This document shows positions 4,300 through 5,148 of a stretch of DNA of 5,148 nt, piece by piece. The notes under the pieces are model-generated. The model was given only the letters and a program-made list of their open reading frames with translations. It had not been told where the DNA came from and ran no database searches. Source of the stretch: Dehalococcoidia bacterium. GTDB taxonomy: Bacteria; Chloroflexota; Dehalococcoidia; E44-bin15; DAOWNJ01. Every line of letters begins with the position of its first letter. The first letter of the stretch is position 1. The translations under genes and the position numbers were made by a program. The stretch spans positions 1 through 5,148 of the forward strand of contig DAOWNJ010000074.1 of the NCBI GenBank assembly GCA_030642645.1. Reading direction: 5' to 3'.

Positions 4300-4322
4300 A
4301 ACCTTTTGCCCAGAAACTCGTT
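4300..4322 (+). promoter_or_regulatory. ECF-type promoter copy 5 (DUF3160 lipoprotein, plus strand)
   Basis: Plus strand: GTAACCTTTTGCCC, then CTCGTTATATAG. AACC is at 4300-4303 and CGTT at 4319-4322, with a 15-nt spacer. It is the only copy on the plus strand and the only one facing a plus-strand gene. Predicted start of transcription is near 4329, 30 nt before the ATG at 4359. The spacer lacks the T-run seen in the other four, so the conserved parts are exactly the expected -35 and -10. An inverted repeat, AACGAG (4290-4295) and CTCGTT (4317-4322), spans it. Confidence 0.7.
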
Positions 4323-4358
4323 ATATAGATAGACAAACAGAATTAGTGGAGCGGTCTA

Positions 4359-5148
4359 ATGAAAGCGAAATTATTTATTTCTCTGGGATTAATTGGCATT
4401 ATTCTCATAAGCGGGTGTGCTGCACCAGTGCCATCTCCCCCTCCCACCTTAAGCATACCATCGGTAACCGCCGGTGATATATCCAATCCCAAGCTAGCTG
4501 TGGCTTCCTGCTATGAGATGGAGGGCTTCTCTATTGCTCTGGCTTCACCTCCCTACTCCCTACCACTAGTACCAGAAGAAATCGCAAATTGGCAACACAT
4601 AGAATCACAGTTTCGGCTTAACGGAAATCAAAAAGAGCTTCTCCAGAAAAACGGCTTTGTGGTCATTCCCTGGCAGGGTGATGATATAGTAGAACCTTAT
4701 GACACTATGAAACAACGAGAAATCCCTATCTTTGTAACCTCTGATACCCTTCTTCATCTCTATCATATCCAGTTCGACGAAATCCTGAAGCGGATTGAGG
4801 AAGAAGAATTCTTTAACCAGCTTATTGATATGAATCAGGCTATGCTGGAGAGGTCTATTCAGGACTATGAAGCGTTTACTGATAGTGACCTCAAGGAAGC
4901 AGCCAGGAGAAACGTAGCTTACTTTGCTGTTGGTCTCAAGTTACTCCAGACGCCGACTGAAGGCTATGATGAGGTAAAGCTGAAACAGGAAATCGAGAAA
5001 TGGAATCAGGAACATCCCTATGATAAAAAGGAATTCAAGCCAATAAGGAAGATTGATTTCACTATCCCCAAATATGTGAAGGACGAGGTGAGGGAAGAGA
5101 TTAAAAACATTGAAGAGAACCAGGACTTTAAGCCAAGCGGTATCTTTA
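4359..5148 (+). CDS. DUF3160 family lipoprotein, 3' end outside the window
   Basis: 263 codons are present with no stop. The ATG at 4359 has GGAG (4348-4351) 7 nt upstream. Residues 1-20 form a lipoprotein signal peptide: MKAK, a hydrophobic stretch, and lipobox ISGC with Cys20, followed by a Pro/Ser-rich linker (APVPSPPPT). The mature part contains KNGFVVIPW (98-105) and REIPIFVTSDTLLHLYHIQF (120-139), the signature of DUF3160, a large family (usually 600-800 residues) of mostly exported proteins in Chloroflexota and archaea. Its biochemical function is not known to me. The stretch from 140 on is helical and charged. The protein should sit on the outer face of the membrane. The ECF-type promoter at 4300-4322 places it in the proposed regulon although it is on the opposite strand to the sigma gene. 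Confidence 0.88.
   Translation, partial: MKAKLFISLGLIGIILISGCAAPVPSPPPTLSIPSVTAGDISNPKLAVASCYEMEGFSIALASPPYSLPLVPEEIANWQHIESQFRLNGNQKELLQKNGFVVIPWQGDDIVEPYDTMKQREIPIFVTSDTLLHLYHIQFDEILKRIEEEEFFNQLIDMNQAMLERSIQDYEAFTDSDLKEAARRNVAYFAVGLKLLQTPTEGYDEVKLKQEIEKWNQEHPYDKKEFKPIRKIDFTIPKYVKDEVREEIKNIEENQDFKPSGIF

Noticed and set aside
279..4322. The recurring AACCTTTT/CGTT element as a CRISPR array or mobile-element repeat
   Set aside because: Copies are 0.4-1.6 kb apart, differ outside the -35 and -10 blocks, and each sits at a gene start. There are no spacers, terminal repeats or transposase.

Overview
This window looks like chromosomal DNA from a member of the Chloroflexota, most likely Dehalococcoidia. 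That assignment is an inference from the family mix: an ECF sigma factor paired with a DUF5667-type membrane anti-sigma protein, a DUF3160 lipoprotein, a DUF3096 micro-membrane protein, and a decayed DUF5679 zinc-ribbon gene. There are no rRNA or tRNA genes, no CRISPR array and no recognisable mobile element.

Layout. All intact genes from the left edge to 3687 lie on the minus strand. In order of transcription from right to left they are: a PRC-barrel protein (3274-3687), a 47-residue DUF3096 membrane protein (3134-3277), a membrane-anchored OB-fold protein (2752-3123), an ECF sigma factor (2132-2710), its putative DUF5667 anti-sigma partner (1341-2135), an alpha/beta hydrolase (316-1113), and the start of a lipoprotein gene that runs off the left edge (1-129). 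From about 3912 to 4299 there is decayed DNA on the plus strand, including a frame-shifted DUF5679 remnant with a good Shine-Dalgarno sequence. A DUF3160 lipoprotein gene starts at 4359 on the plus strand and runs off the right edge.

The main result is regulatory. The same two-part element, AACCTTTT then 15-16 bases (counted from AACC) then CGTT, occurs five times. Each copy faces a gene or operon: the left-edge lipoprotein, the hydrolase, the sigma/anti-sigma pair, the PRC-barrel operon, and (on the opposite strand) the DUF3160 lipoprotein. The shape (AAC-containing -35, about 16-bp spacer, CGT-type -10) is that of ECF sigma factor promoters, and an ECF sigma gene sits in the middle, behind one of the copies. 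The simplest reading is a compact, self-regulated ECF regulon that covers nearly every gene here. Its products are mostly membrane, exported or lipid-anchored proteins, plus a hydrolase, which suggests a cell-envelope response of unknown trigger.

The promoter positions also help to place start codons. The hydrolase probably starts at 1113 rather than at an upstream TTG. The sigma factor mRNA from its own promoter would be leaderless. Two transcripts have long leaders (about 140 and 195 nt) with hairpins and possible small ORFs.
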